Assembly: GCA_002438345.1 (NCBI GenBank)
Contig: DJUJ01000005.1
Location: 26,478 to 32,302, forward strand
Source of the DNA: Paenibacillus sp. UBA6285
GTDB lineage: Bacteria > Bacillota > Bacilli > Paenibacillales > Paenibacillaceae
Direction: 5' to 3'
Length of the DNA: 5,825 nucleotides
In this document: positions 1-5,825 of the stretch, one piece after another
How positions within the stretch are numbered: position 1 is the first letter of the stretch
Layout of the letters: each line of letters opens with the position of its first letter
Notes under the pieces: generated by a model
The model's database searches: none
What the model was told of the DNA's origin: nothing
What the model saw: only the letters and a program-made list of their open reading frames with translations
Position numbers and translations under genes: made by a program

Positions 1-43
1 CAACAATAAAATCACGATTTGTATGCAAAGTGACAGTTTACAT

Positions 44-49
44 AGGAGG
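44..49 (+). promoter_or_regulatory. Ribosome binding site of the response regulator gene
   Basis: A perfect AGGAGG lies 10 bases before the GTG at 60. It decides the start: an in-frame GTG at 30 would place this Shine-Dalgarno inside the coding region and would add ten residues that do not belong to the receiver fold. Confidence 0.85.
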
Positions 50-59
50 AACAATAGAA

Positions 60-770
60 GTGGCAAAAACGATATTAATCGTGGAAGATGAACATATTTT
101 ACGGGAAATTATAAAAGATTATTTGATGAATGAGAATTATAATGTGCTAGAGGCTGTGGACGGCAATGAAGCATTAGCCTTATTTCAAGCCAATGAGGTT
201 CATTTAATCATTCTTGATATTATGCTGCCGGGGCTGGATGGCTGGTCTGTTTGCAGACGAATACGAAAAACATCCAACGTTCCTATCATTATGTTAACGG
301 CAAGAGTAGACGAAGATGATACATTGCTCGGATTCGAATTAGGTGCGGATGATTATGTCACTAAGCCGTACAGTCCGCCTGTTTTATTAGCGAGAACGAA
401 ACGACTTTTGGACAGCAGATACCCCAAAGAACGATCGACGGACACCGCAGTATCAAGTACTGATAAAGAAACGAGCATCTTAATGGTAAACGGTTTACGT
501 ATGCATTTGCCTTCTCGAACTTTGACCATAGATGAAGTGGACATATATCTGACTTACACGGAGTTTCAAATTTTAGCTTATTTAATGCAAAATAAAGGAA
601 TTGTCATTACGAGGGAGCAACTTATTACGAAAATATGGGGATACGAATACGAAGGTGATGATCGCACAGTAAATACGCATATCCGTAATATAAGAAACAA
701 GCTTGGCGATAAATCGAAAGTGATTACAACCATTGTAAGAACCGGCTATAAATTTAACGGTGAATTATGA
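60..770 (+). CDS. OmpR/PhoB-family response regulator
   Basis: This is a 236-residue DNA-binding response regulator acting in the cytoplasm. It should be phosphorylated by the kinase encoded immediately downstream and then bind promoter DNA as a dimer. The GTG start at 60 is chosen because AGGAGG precedes it by 10 bases and because it yields the usual beginning MAKTILIVEDE. Residues 1-115 are the receiver domain: acidic pocket E9/D10, phospho-acceptor D53 (in LDIMLPGLDG), switch T80, Y99 and K102 (in KPY). A linker of about 25 polar residues follows. Residues 140-236 form the winged-helix effector domain, with a probable recognition helix around 200-215 (DDRTVNTHIRNIRNKL) and the typical ending RTGYKF. 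All key residues are present, so it should be functional. The stop codon overlaps the kinase start (ATGA), which indicates translational coupling. A likely target is the direct repeat at 2900-2918 (inference). Family assignment is firm; no specific named orthologue is claimed. Confidence 0.96.
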   Translation: MAKTILIVEDEHILREIIKDYLMNENYNVLEAVDGNEALALFQANEVHLIILDIMLPGLDGWSVCRRIRKTSNVPIIMLTARVDEDDTLLGFELGADDYVTKPYSPPVLLARTKRLLDSRYPKERSTDTAVSSTDKETSILMVNGLRMHLPSRTLTIDEVDIYLTYTEFQILAYLMQNKGIVITREQLITKIWGYEYEGDDRTVNTHIRNIRNKLGDKSKVITTIVRTGYKFNGEL

Positions 771-2827
771 GAAGAAGCATTGTACTTAAATTATTTACAT
801 TAACAACATTGTTATGCTTATTCATCTTAGCAGCTGTTTATTTGGGACAAACGATCTTCTTCAAACAATATTACGCGAATCGAAAAGTAGCTGATATACA
901 AGCTAATATTCAAGCCTTTAAAACGGATTTGTTAAATAGCGATGGAAATGTTCTAGCGCTTCAGAAGTTGGAGCAAGATTTTTATCGTGAAAATAACACG
1001 TGGATTACCACTTTAGACAGCTATGGCAACTTAAAAAATGCAAATGATTTTTATTTGGAAGTAAAAACAGATATTAATAAATATGAACCAGATTGGTCAA
1101 ATAAAATCATATCGGTACCTTTGTATCATTTGATGAGCATTGAAGAAGTATTAAATACAGATCAAAATCAGTTATCAGAACTGTTAAAGCCCGGAACAGC
1201 TGTTAATATTTTTATGTATGCAACTGATTCAGCATTAATACCTTATGAACTGGATGTAGAAAATAGCAAAGATAATTGGAGAAATGAGATTATAGCTAAA
1301 AAATTATACGAGCTCGCATTACAAATCAAAAAATCAGAAAAAAAAGAGGATGCTCAAATTCCTGAAATAGAATTTAACCCCATTCCTGAAATGAAATTGA
1401 ACGGAACGATTACGAAGATGCTTGTACGCAAAGGGAATGAATCTTCCAGCTTCATCTATACCAATCGTATGTTTATGGAAAAAATGAAGCAATACCAAGC
1501 CTACCTCGACATAGATTTGGATTCTTATTCACAACAGGAGATAACTGATTTTGCTCGAAAGTATACAAATATGAATCCTGAAATAGAGTATAACCCCATT
1601 CCTGATTTGATGATGAGCGGAACGATTACAAAGGTGCGTTTACCCAAAGGGAATGAATCTTCCAGCTTCATGTATACCAATCGTTTGTTTATGGAAAGGA
1701 TGAAGCAGTTTCAAGCCAACTTATTATTCGACGAAGATTTGGAGCCTTATCGACAACAGCAAATACTTGATTTTACTCAAAACGATGTTAAATACAAACT
1801 ATTCATTGACCCTATAAAAGATCATAATGGTCAAACGAGCTACATTTTCTCAATGGCATCGCTGCAGCCCGTTGATGAAGCTGTACAGATGCTCAAAGAT
1901 TATTATGTGTACTTGATTGCGCTTGTGCTGATCCTTATTGTGTTTGTTTCTTTGTATTATTCAAGAAAAATTGCCAGACCTTTATTGCAAATTAATGAGA
2001 CGACTAAACGGATAGCAAACTTGGATTTTTCGAAAAAAATTCAAATCAAATCAAGTGATGAGATCGGGGATTTGTCTAGAAGCATCAATTCCTTATCCCA
2101 TACGCTGAATTCGTATATCGAACAGCTGCAGCAGGATATCGAGAAGGAAAAACAATTGGAAAGCACGAGGAAACAGTTCATTTCAGGCGTGTCCCACGAG
2201 CTGAAGACGCCGCTTAGTGTAATGAAAAGCTGCATTTCTATTTTGAAAGATGGCGTTGCAACCCATAAGAGAGAGCATTATTTTGACGCTATGGAAAAAG
2301 AAGTGGACCGGATGGATCTGCTCATTGTCGATATGCTTGAACTTGCCAAATTCGAATCAGGCACCTACAAAATGTTGATGGAGCCGTTTTGCATTGATAA
2401 AAGCATTGAAACGATTTGTGATCAGTTAATTCTTCAAATTGCGGTTAAGCAAATTCATCTGCATACCGATCTAATATCCGTAGAAGTAATGGCTAATCAG
2501 AATCGGATTGAGCAGGTTATCACTAATTTCTTAACAAATGCGATACGTTATACACCTGATTATGAGCATATCTATATTACAGTTCGAGAAGAGCAAGAGC
2601 TGATTAAGGTTAGTTTTGAAAATAAAGGTACGCATATACCTGCCGAACAGCTGGATAAATTATGGGATCGATTCTATCGTGGAGATGCTGCGCGACATCG
2701 AGCATTAGGCGGTACTGGCCTCGGACTTGCCATCTCCAAAAACATTTTGGAGCTTCATGGTGTATCCTACGGCGCAATGAATACGGTTGATGGCGTACTG
2801 TTTTACTTTTATTTAAAAAAAGCATAG
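767..2827 (+). CDS. Transmembrane sensor histidine kinase with duplicated extracellular segment
   Basis: This 686-residue membrane sensor kinase is the partner of the response regulator; its ATG overlaps that gene's stop. Order of parts: TM1 about 7-31, a large extracellular domain about 32-378, TM2 379-398, HAMP linker about 399-455 (contains DEIGDLSRSIN), a HisKA domain with phospho-acceptor H477 in SHELKTP, and a HATPase domain. The ATPase part has an N box around N587/N591 (NFLTNAIRYTP), an F box (WDRFYRGD) and the G2 box GGTGLGL at 648-654. The G1 region reads ENKGTHIP instead of DxGxG, a form that also occurs in VanS-like kinases, so loss of activity is not implied. The extracellular domain is longer than the usual 100-250 residues, partly because residues 199-262 are repeated at 271-336. 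No known sensor fold was recognised and the ligand is unknown. The gene is followed by a strong terminator. The overall call is certain; the signal sensed is not. Confidence 0.96.
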   Translation: MRRSIVLKLFTLTTLLCLFILAAVYLGQTIFFKQYYANRKVADIQANIQAFKTDLLNSDGNVLALQKLEQDFYRENNTWITTLDSYGNLKNANDFYLEVKTDINKYEPDWSNKIISVPLYHLMSIEEVLNTDQNQLSELLKPGTAVNIFMYATDSALIPYELDVENSKDNWRNEIIAKKLYELALQIKKSEKKEDAQIPEIEFNPIPEMKLNGTITKMLVRKGNESSSFIYTNRMFMEKMKQYQAYLDIDLDSYSQQEITDFARKYTNMNPEIEYNPIPDLMMSGTITKVRLPKGNESSSFMYTNRLFMERMKQFQANLLFDEDLEPYRQQQILDFTQNDVKYKLFIDPIKDHNGQTSYIFSMASLQPVDEAVQMLKDYYVYLIALVLILIVFVSLYYSRKIARPLLQINETTKRIANLDFSKKIQIKSSDEIGDLSRSINSLSHTLNSYIEQLQQDIEKEKQLESTRKQFISGVSHELKTPLSVMKSCISILKDGVATHKREHYFDAMEKEVDRMDLLIVDMLELAKFESGTYKMLMEPFCIDKSIETICDQLILQIAVKQIHLHTDLISVEVMANQNRIEQVITNFLTNAIRYTPDYEHIYITVREEQELIKVSFENKGTHIPAEQLDKLWDRFYRGDAARHRALGGTGLGLAISKNILELHGVSYGAMNTVDGVLFYFYLKKA
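1361..1552 (+). repeat. Tandem repeat unit 1 in the kinase sensor domain
   Basis: This is the first copy of an in-frame duplicated block encoding kinase residues 199-262, beginning PEIEFNPIPE and ending ITDF. Its first 141 bases match the second copy 216 bases downstream at about 121 positions by hand alignment, including an uninterrupted identical run of about 27 bases spanning KGNESSSF. The rest (AYLDIDLDSYSQQEITDF) matches with a two-residue gap. About 33 of the first 47 residues are identical, and most changes are conservative. Confidence 0.92.
1577..1774 (+). repeat. Tandem repeat unit 2 in the kinase sensor domain
   Basis: This is the second copy, encoding kinase residues 271-336, beginning PEIEYNPIPD and ending ILDF. 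It carries two extra residues (in FDEDLEPY) relative to unit 1. It runs directly into the segment NDVKYKLFIDPI that leads to TM2, so it is probably the ancestral copy and unit 1 the added one (inference). A linker of eight residues (ARKYTNMN) separates the units. Confidence 0.92.
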
Positions 2828-2841
2828 CGATGTAGGCTTTA

Positions 2842-2894
2842 AAAACCACTTCCATGACGTGTTCTAACAACGTCAAGCGCAAGTGGTTTTTTTT
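2842..2894 (+). terminator. Intrinsic terminator after the two-component genes
   Basis: The ten-base arms AAAACCACTT (2842-2851) and AAGTGGTTTT (2881-2890) are perfectly complementary and are followed by further T's to 2894, giving eight T's in a row. The loop holds a second stem, GACG/CGTC (2856-2859 with 2871-2874), extended by TGTT/AACA across one bulged A. It lies 14 bases after the kinase stop and separates the regulator transcript from the amidase-permease operon. Confidence 0.88.
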
Positions 2895-2899
2895 GTAAC

Positions 2900-2918
2900 C
2901 ATCTTCATTTCATCTTCA
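2900..2918 (+). promoter_or_regulatory. Candidate response-regulator operator (11-bp direct repeat)
   Basis: Two perfect copies of CATCTTCA occupy 2900-2907 and 2911-2918, start to start 11 bp apart, which is about one helical turn. OmpR/PhoB-family dimers bind head to tail to direct repeats with this spacing. The site sits about 100 bases before the amidase start and just after the terminator of the regulator genes, so it is a natural target for the regulator encoded at 60-770. The repeat is seen directly; the bound protein is inferred. Confidence 0.5.
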
Positions 2919-2928
2919 CTTCGGCTCC

Positions 2929-2957
2929 GTTTTATCTTTATCTCTCACAAGTACACT
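2929..2957 (+). promoter_or_regulatory. Weak candidate promoter for the amidase-permease operon
   Basis: TACACT (2952-2957) is a four-of-six match to a sigma-A -10 box. At a 17-base spacing the upstream hexamer GTTTTA (2929-2934) is a very poor -35. A poor -35 placed 10 bases after the direct repeat would suit an activator-dependent promoter, but other assignments in this AT-rich stretch are possible. A promoter is expected here because a terminator lies upstream and an operon follows. Confidence 0.22.
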
Positions 2958-2958
2958 G

Positions 2959-2980
2959 TTAATAAGTTAATAGATTAATA
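2959..2980 (+). repeat. Three TTAATA units with 8-bp period
   Basis: TTAATA occurs at 2959-2964, 2967-2972 and 2975-2980, each separated by two bases, inside an AT-rich leader that continues to about 2990. It may be a simple low-complexity tract in the untranslated leader or part of the promoter. No function can be assigned. Confidence 0.4.
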
Positions 2981-3019
2981 AATTAAAAATAACAACGAGA
3001 GATAAGTGATGAGCAAACT

Positions 3020-3717
3020 ATGAAAATCAAAAGAATGATGAGAAAAACGATCTTTATTTCCTTTATTGCAATCGCAGCATTATTTTTCTACAAAATGTTT
3101 CTTAAAGTGGAAGTGACTGACTTAACAAGTAAGGAGGCTATTATCAACCCCACTATTGAAAAGAGCGATCTTATTTTAGAAGGGAAAAAGATAGTGCTTG
3201 ATGCTGGTCACGGCGGACGTGATATCGGCGCAACAGGCCAGTCTGGACTGGAAGAGAAGAAATAACGCTCCATACGATCCAAAACATTGAGAAGCTTCTG
3301 CTAGAGAAAACAAGAGCAGAAGTGATCTTAACCCGTGACGAGGATGAGTCACTGTCACTCGCGGAACGGACGAAAATATCTAACGATCATAACGCCGATC
3401 TATTTATAAGTGTTCATTACGATGCTTTTGAAACGAGTGATGTATCGGGGATAACAACTTATTACAGTGAAGATAAGGACCAGCAATTAGCAAATCTTAT
3501 TCATGGAAAAATATTTAAACAAAACATGGAAGTAAGAGATCGAGGCGTTTCTTATGGTGACTATCATGTTTTACGTGAGAACGAAAGCCCTTCGATATTG
3601 TTGGAGCTAGGTTTTATTTCAAATAAAGAGGATGAGCAGCGTATGCAATCACAAGAGTTCCAAACCAATACATCAAACTTGATTGCAGAGGTTATTATTG
3701 AATATTTATCCAAGTAG
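3020..3717 (+). pseudogene. Membrane-anchored N-acetylmuramoyl-L-alanine amidase (Amidase_3), frameshifted
   Basis: Intact, this would be a zinc enzyme of about 232 residues, held outside the membrane and cutting the bond between MurNAc and the peptide stem of peptidoglycan. Size and layout resemble CwlD-type amidases, but orthology is not claimed. It is read in two frames. 3020-3265 gives 81 residues: a TM anchor at about 9-28, a linker, then KIVLDAGHGGRD with zinc ligand H64 and GLEEK with the probable ligand E79, then TAA. From about 3259 the next frame continues without a break as EITLHTIQNIEKLL, then ILTRDEDESLSLAERT, the third ligand His in SVHYDA (codon 3415) and the catalytic Glu in LLELGFISN (codon 3604), to the stop at 3717. 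One missing base near 3256-3262 accounts for everything. The rest shows no decay, so the change is recent or a sequencing error. The ATG at 3020 is used because an in-frame stop lies just upstream; its ribosome site is weak. The permease genes follow after 26 bases. Confidence 0.88.
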
Positions 3718-3727
3718 TGCTTTGAAA

Positions 3728-3737
3728 AAGGAAGTGG
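3728..3737 (+). promoter_or_regulatory. Ribosome binding site supporting the TTG start of permease 1
   Basis: AAGGAAGTGG lies just before the TTG at 3744, with about nine bases between the AGGAAG core and the start. No ATG or GTG is placed this well in the frame, so the TTG start is preferred. A rare start codon suggests modest translation. Confidence 0.7.
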
Positions 3738-3743
3738 ACTGCA

Positions 3744-4616
3744 TTGAAGTTCCAAAAATGGTTTCGTAAACAAAGTGTAATTGCAATCGGTTTTCTTGCA
3801 CCAAGCTTAATTGGTTTTTCTATTTTTTATCTCATTCCATTCGTGATTGGGGTCGGCTATTCCTTTATGGATCGAACGACGAACGGCTCGTTTGTCGGCT
3901 TGAGTAACTATAAACAGTTGCTTGATGGTTCTTCGTTTCATAAAGCTTCAGTAAATACGATGTTGTTTACCGGAATAAGTGTGCCGCTCATGATTGCATT
4001 GTCACTGCTACTGGCCATGTTTTTGAATCAAAATGTTTTTTTTCGTAAATGGCTCCGTACCGCGTATATTCTACCACTCGTCGTTCCCGTCGCAACTGTA
4101 GTCATGATGTGGCAAATTTTATTTGACTGGAACGGCGTGCTCAACAGCTTACTGCACACCCTCGGATACGAAAGAATCGATTGGATGAAATCAGAATGGG
4201 CAAGAATGGCGTTATCCGTTATTAGTTTATGGAAAAACATCGGTTACAACATCCTTTTATTTCTTGCTGGTTTGCAAGGCATTCCAAAAGATTATTACGA
4301 AACGGCTGATTTAGAGGGGGCTGGCCGCTTATGTAAATTGACCAGCATTACATTAGTCTATTTAACACCAACCCTATTTTTTGTTGTTCTTATGTCAATT
4401 ATTAATTCATTCAAAATTTTTCGAGAAACCTATTTAATTGCCGGGGATTATCCGCACGACAGCATATACATGCTTCAGCACTATATGAACAACATGTTCT
4501 ATTTACTTGATGTGGAGAAGCTAACAGCAGCCTCGACATTGATGGTAGCGTTTTTATTGATTTTCGTTTTAGGAATGTTTGCTCTAGAACGACAATTTAG
4601 AAGTTTTATGGATTGA
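3744..4616 (+). CDS. Carbohydrate ABC transporter permease, MalF/UgpA type
   Basis: This 290-residue integral membrane protein is one half of the channel of a carbohydrate-type ABC importer. It begins at a TTG with a good ribosome site, giving MKFQKWFRKQ, and then enters the first membrane helix at about 11-38, which contains APSLIGFSIFYLIP, typical of the MalF side. Further helices lie at about 70-97, 105-128, 153-176, 207-228 and 260-285, six in all. The cytoplasmic EAA loop that docks on the ATPase begins at E186 (ETADLEGAG, with G192 as the conserved glycine). The usual ITLPxLxP ending reads ITLVYLTP, a small departure. Only the second permease and an adaptor follow in the window, with no ATPase and no binding protein. 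In Bacillales such permeases often share an ATPase of the MsmX type encoded elsewhere. Substrate unknown; a sugar or a cell-wall saccharide is possible because of the amidase neighbour (inference). Confidence 0.92.
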   Translation: MKFQKWFRKQSVIAIGFLAPSLIGFSIFYLIPFVIGVGYSFMDRTTNGSFVGLSNYKQLLDGSSFHKASVNTMLFTGISVPLMIALSLLLAMFLNQNVFFRKWLRTAYILPLVVPVATVVMMWQILFDWNGVLNSLLHTLGYERIDWMKSEWARMALSVISLWKNIGYNILLFLAGLQGIPKDYYETADLEGAGRLCKLTSITLVYLTPTLFFVVLMSIINSFKIFRETYLIAGDYPHDSIYMLQHYMNNMFYLLDVEKLTAASTLMVAFLLIFVLGMFALERQFRSFMD

Positions 4617-4621
4617 AGGTG
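4615..4621 (+). promoter_or_regulatory. Ribosome binding site deciding the start of permease 2
   Basis: GAAGGTG overlaps the stop codon of permease 1 and lies six bases before the ATG at 4628. It rules out the TTG at 4613, which is in frame but would include this site within the coding region. Confidence 0.75.
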
Positions 4622-4627
4622 TACACG

Positions 4628-5506
4628 ATGAAAAAAACAGCATTGATCTATAAATGGACGCTGTCAGCATTTCTAGTCGTTATTGCAGCCGTAATGGTAT
4701 TTCCAATTATATTCACTTTAATGAACTCATTCATGTCGGAAAATGAAATTGGACGCAACTATGATCTCATTGGCCAAGTGTTGGATATTAATTTAGTCGA
4801 TTCTAATCCATTTATTACTTTAAAACTAATACCTGATTGGGTGACATTCGAGCAATATGGGAAAATTCTCTTTGGTACTCCAACCTACCTGAACATGTTT
4901 TGGAACTCTGTTTTTATGGTTGTTCCTATTATTTTAGGTCAGGTTTTATTCGCTTCCTTAGCAGCATATGCGTTTGCCAAACTGCGGTTTAGAGGTCGTG
5001 ACCCATTATTTTTAGTTTATGTAATCGTCATGCTAATGCCTTTTCAAGTGACACTCGTTCCAAACTATATTATTGCGGATCACTTAGGTCTCTTAAATAG
5101 TGCGAGCGCAATTGTGCTACCAGGAATATTTGCGGCATTTGGGGTGTTTATGCTCCGGCAGTTCATGCTGTCAATCCCATACTCCTATATCGAAGCAGCC
5201 ATTATGGATGGAGCAGGACATCTGAAAATATTTGTACAAATCATTCTTCCACTAATTAAACCCGGAATTTCTGCGCTAGTTATACTCCTCTTTGTTGATT
5301 ATTGGAATATGGTAGAGCAGCCGCTAATCTTCTTGGAAGATGCGTTCAAACAGCCATTATCCCTCTACTTATCGCGAATTCAAGAAGAGGCACGTGGTAT
5401 TGGGTTTGCTGCTTCTGTGCTGTATATGTCACCAATGCTGCTCTTATTTTTATACACAGAATCTTATTTTATTGAAGGTGTTCAGATGTCTGGTATCAAG
5501 GGTTAA
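4628..5506 (+). CDS. Carbohydrate ABC transporter permease, MalG type
   Basis: This 292-residue membrane protein is the second half of the importer channel, pairing with the product of the gene before it. ATG 4628 is taken as the start because of the GAAGGTG site. The N-terminal helix is at about 8-31 (ending in FPIIFTLMNSF, typical of MalG-like permeases). A periplasmic loop rich in polar residues (about 35-75) follows, then WNSVFMVVPIILGQVLFASLAAYAFAKLRFRGRD, which is the classical start of the permease domain. The EAA loop begins at E189 (EAAIMDGAG, G195) and ends ILPLIKPG, a near-perfect consensus. The protein closes with GIKG, the usual MalG-family C-terminus. The loop after the first helix carries about 20 residues more than I expect (GQVLDINLVDSNPFITLKLIPD). 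The gap to permease 1 is 11 bases, so the two are almost certainly co-translated. Confidence 0.93.
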   Translation: MKKTALIYKWTLSAFLVVIAAVMVFPIIFTLMNSFMSENEIGRNYDLIGQVLDINLVDSNPFITLKLIPDWVTFEQYGKILFGTPTYLNMFWNSVFMVVPIILGQVLFASLAAYAFAKLRFRGRDPLFLVYVIVMLMPFQVTLVPNYIIADHLGLLNSASAIVLPGIFAAFGVFMLRQFMLSIPYSYIEAAIMDGAGHLKIFVQIILPLIKPGISALVILLFVDYWNMVEQPLIFLEDAFKQPLSLYLSRIQEEARGIGFAASVLYMSPMLLLFLYTESYFIEGVQMSGIKG

Positions 5507-5541
5507 GTCCATAAGACTAAAACAGAGAGGATAGCGATTTC

Positions 5542-5825
5542 ATGAACGACCAAACAAGTGAACAAGCTGATTATCGAGTAAAGAAGAGGATCAGACATGC
5601 AATTGTTCTCTTTATCGCTGCTTTACTCGGCTTTACTCTATACAGCAACACTTTGCTCACGATGAATTTACCTAAAGTGTGGGCAGAAGAGGCAAGCTCC
5701 GGACAGCTTATACAGAACTTCAGTGGCAGCGGTATGCTGCAGCCGATAAGCATAGTGGAATTAAATAACAAAGCAGGTTGGGATGTTAAGGAGGTGAGGA
5801 TAAAAGTCGGAGATCGTGTCACAAA
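5542..5825 (+). CDS. HlyD/RND-type membrane fusion (adaptor) protein, N-terminal part only
   Basis: The first 94 residues of a protein cut by the window end. The ATG at 5542 is preceded by GAGAGG about 11 bases upstream, slightly far but acceptable, and lies 35 bases after permease 2, so it belongs to the same operon. It has a charged cytoplasmic start (KKRIR), one membrane-spanning signal anchor at about 19-42, then an extracellular part. SGSGMLQPISIVELNNKAGWDVKEVRIKVGDRV matches the beginning of adaptor proteins of the HlyD and RND type: the strand SGxG..P, then the first half of the biotinyl-lipoyl-like domain ending VkvGDrV. Such proteins normally link inner-membrane exporters to the outside or act with MacB-like ABC transporters. 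It is unusual beside importer-type permeases. The coiled-coil hairpin and beta-barrel that would confirm the call lie beyond the window. Confidence 0.75.
   Translation, partial: MNDQTSEQADYRVKKRIRHAIVLFIAALLGFTLYSNTLLTMNLPKVWAEEASSGQLIQNFSGSGMLQPISIVELNNKAGWDVKEVRIKVGDRVT

Noticed and set aside
30..59. Earlier in-frame GTG start for the response regulator
   Set aside because: AGGAGG at 44-49 would then be coding, no ribosome site precedes position 30, and the extra residues do not fit the receiver domain.
1..59. Promoter for the two-component genes
   Set aside because: Only 59 bases are present before the start. No convincing -35/-10 pair is seen, and the promoter probably lies outside the window.
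2610..2882. Antisense open frames, such as this one over the kinase end and 5571-5822 over the adaptor
   Set aside because: They lie opposite clear protein-coding genes, show no recognisable domain and have no convincing ribosome sites. They are shadows of the + strand genes.
3252..3265. Programmed -1 ribosomal frameshifting to make the full amidase
   Set aside because: The site GAG AAG AAA TAA is not a proper X-XXY-YYZ slippery heptamer, since re-pairing of Lys tRNA on GAA would mismatch at the first base, and no clear downstream stimulatory stem is seen. A deletion or read error is simpler.
4613..4627. TTG start for permease 2 overlapping the stop of permease 1
   Set aside because: No ribosome site is placed for it, whereas GAAGGTG is well spaced from the ATG at 4628.
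5340..5534. Second open frame over the end of permease 2
   Set aside because: It overlaps conserved MalG-family C-terminal sequence in another frame, has no ribosome site and has a composition unlike a protein.

Overview
The window is AT-rich and densely coding. It shows strong AGGAGG-type ribosome binding sites, GTG and TTG starts, a single-membrane type anchored amidase and a U-run hairpin terminator. This fits a low-GC Gram-positive of the Bacillales. Paenibacillus or a close relative is my best guess from the look of the proteins, but the sequence alone does not fix the genus. All recognisable genes lie on the + strand.

Region 1 (about 44-2894) is a two-component system: an OmpR/PhoB-family response regulator, then a 686-residue transmembrane histidine kinase. 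The two genes overlap by ATGA and end at a strong intrinsic terminator. The kinase has a very large extracellular domain. Within it, a block of about 65 residues is present twice in tandem, and the two copies are still about 86% identical at the DNA level in the core.

Region 2 (2895-3019) is a short non-coding stretch between the terminator and the next gene. It carries two perfect CATCTTCA octamers spaced 11 bp apart, the arrangement typically bound by OmpR-family regulators, followed by an AT-rich tract with three TTAATA units. It is the only obvious place for a promoter driving the downstream genes.

Region 3 (3020 to the window end) looks like one transcription unit with small gaps. It holds a membrane-anchored N-acetylmuramoyl-L-alanine amidase, two MalF/MalG-type sugar ABC permeases, and the beginning of a HlyD/RND-type membrane fusion (adaptor) protein cut by the window end. 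The amidase reading frame is broken by a one-base deletion next to a zinc-ligand glutamate. No ATPase and no solute-binding protein is visible.

Taken together, this looks like a sensor/regulator pair next to the cell-envelope operon it probably controls (inference). The unusual point is an importer-type permease pair in the same operon as an export-type adaptor and a peptidoglycan amidase. The window ends before it can be seen whether an ATPase, a binding protein or an efflux component follows.
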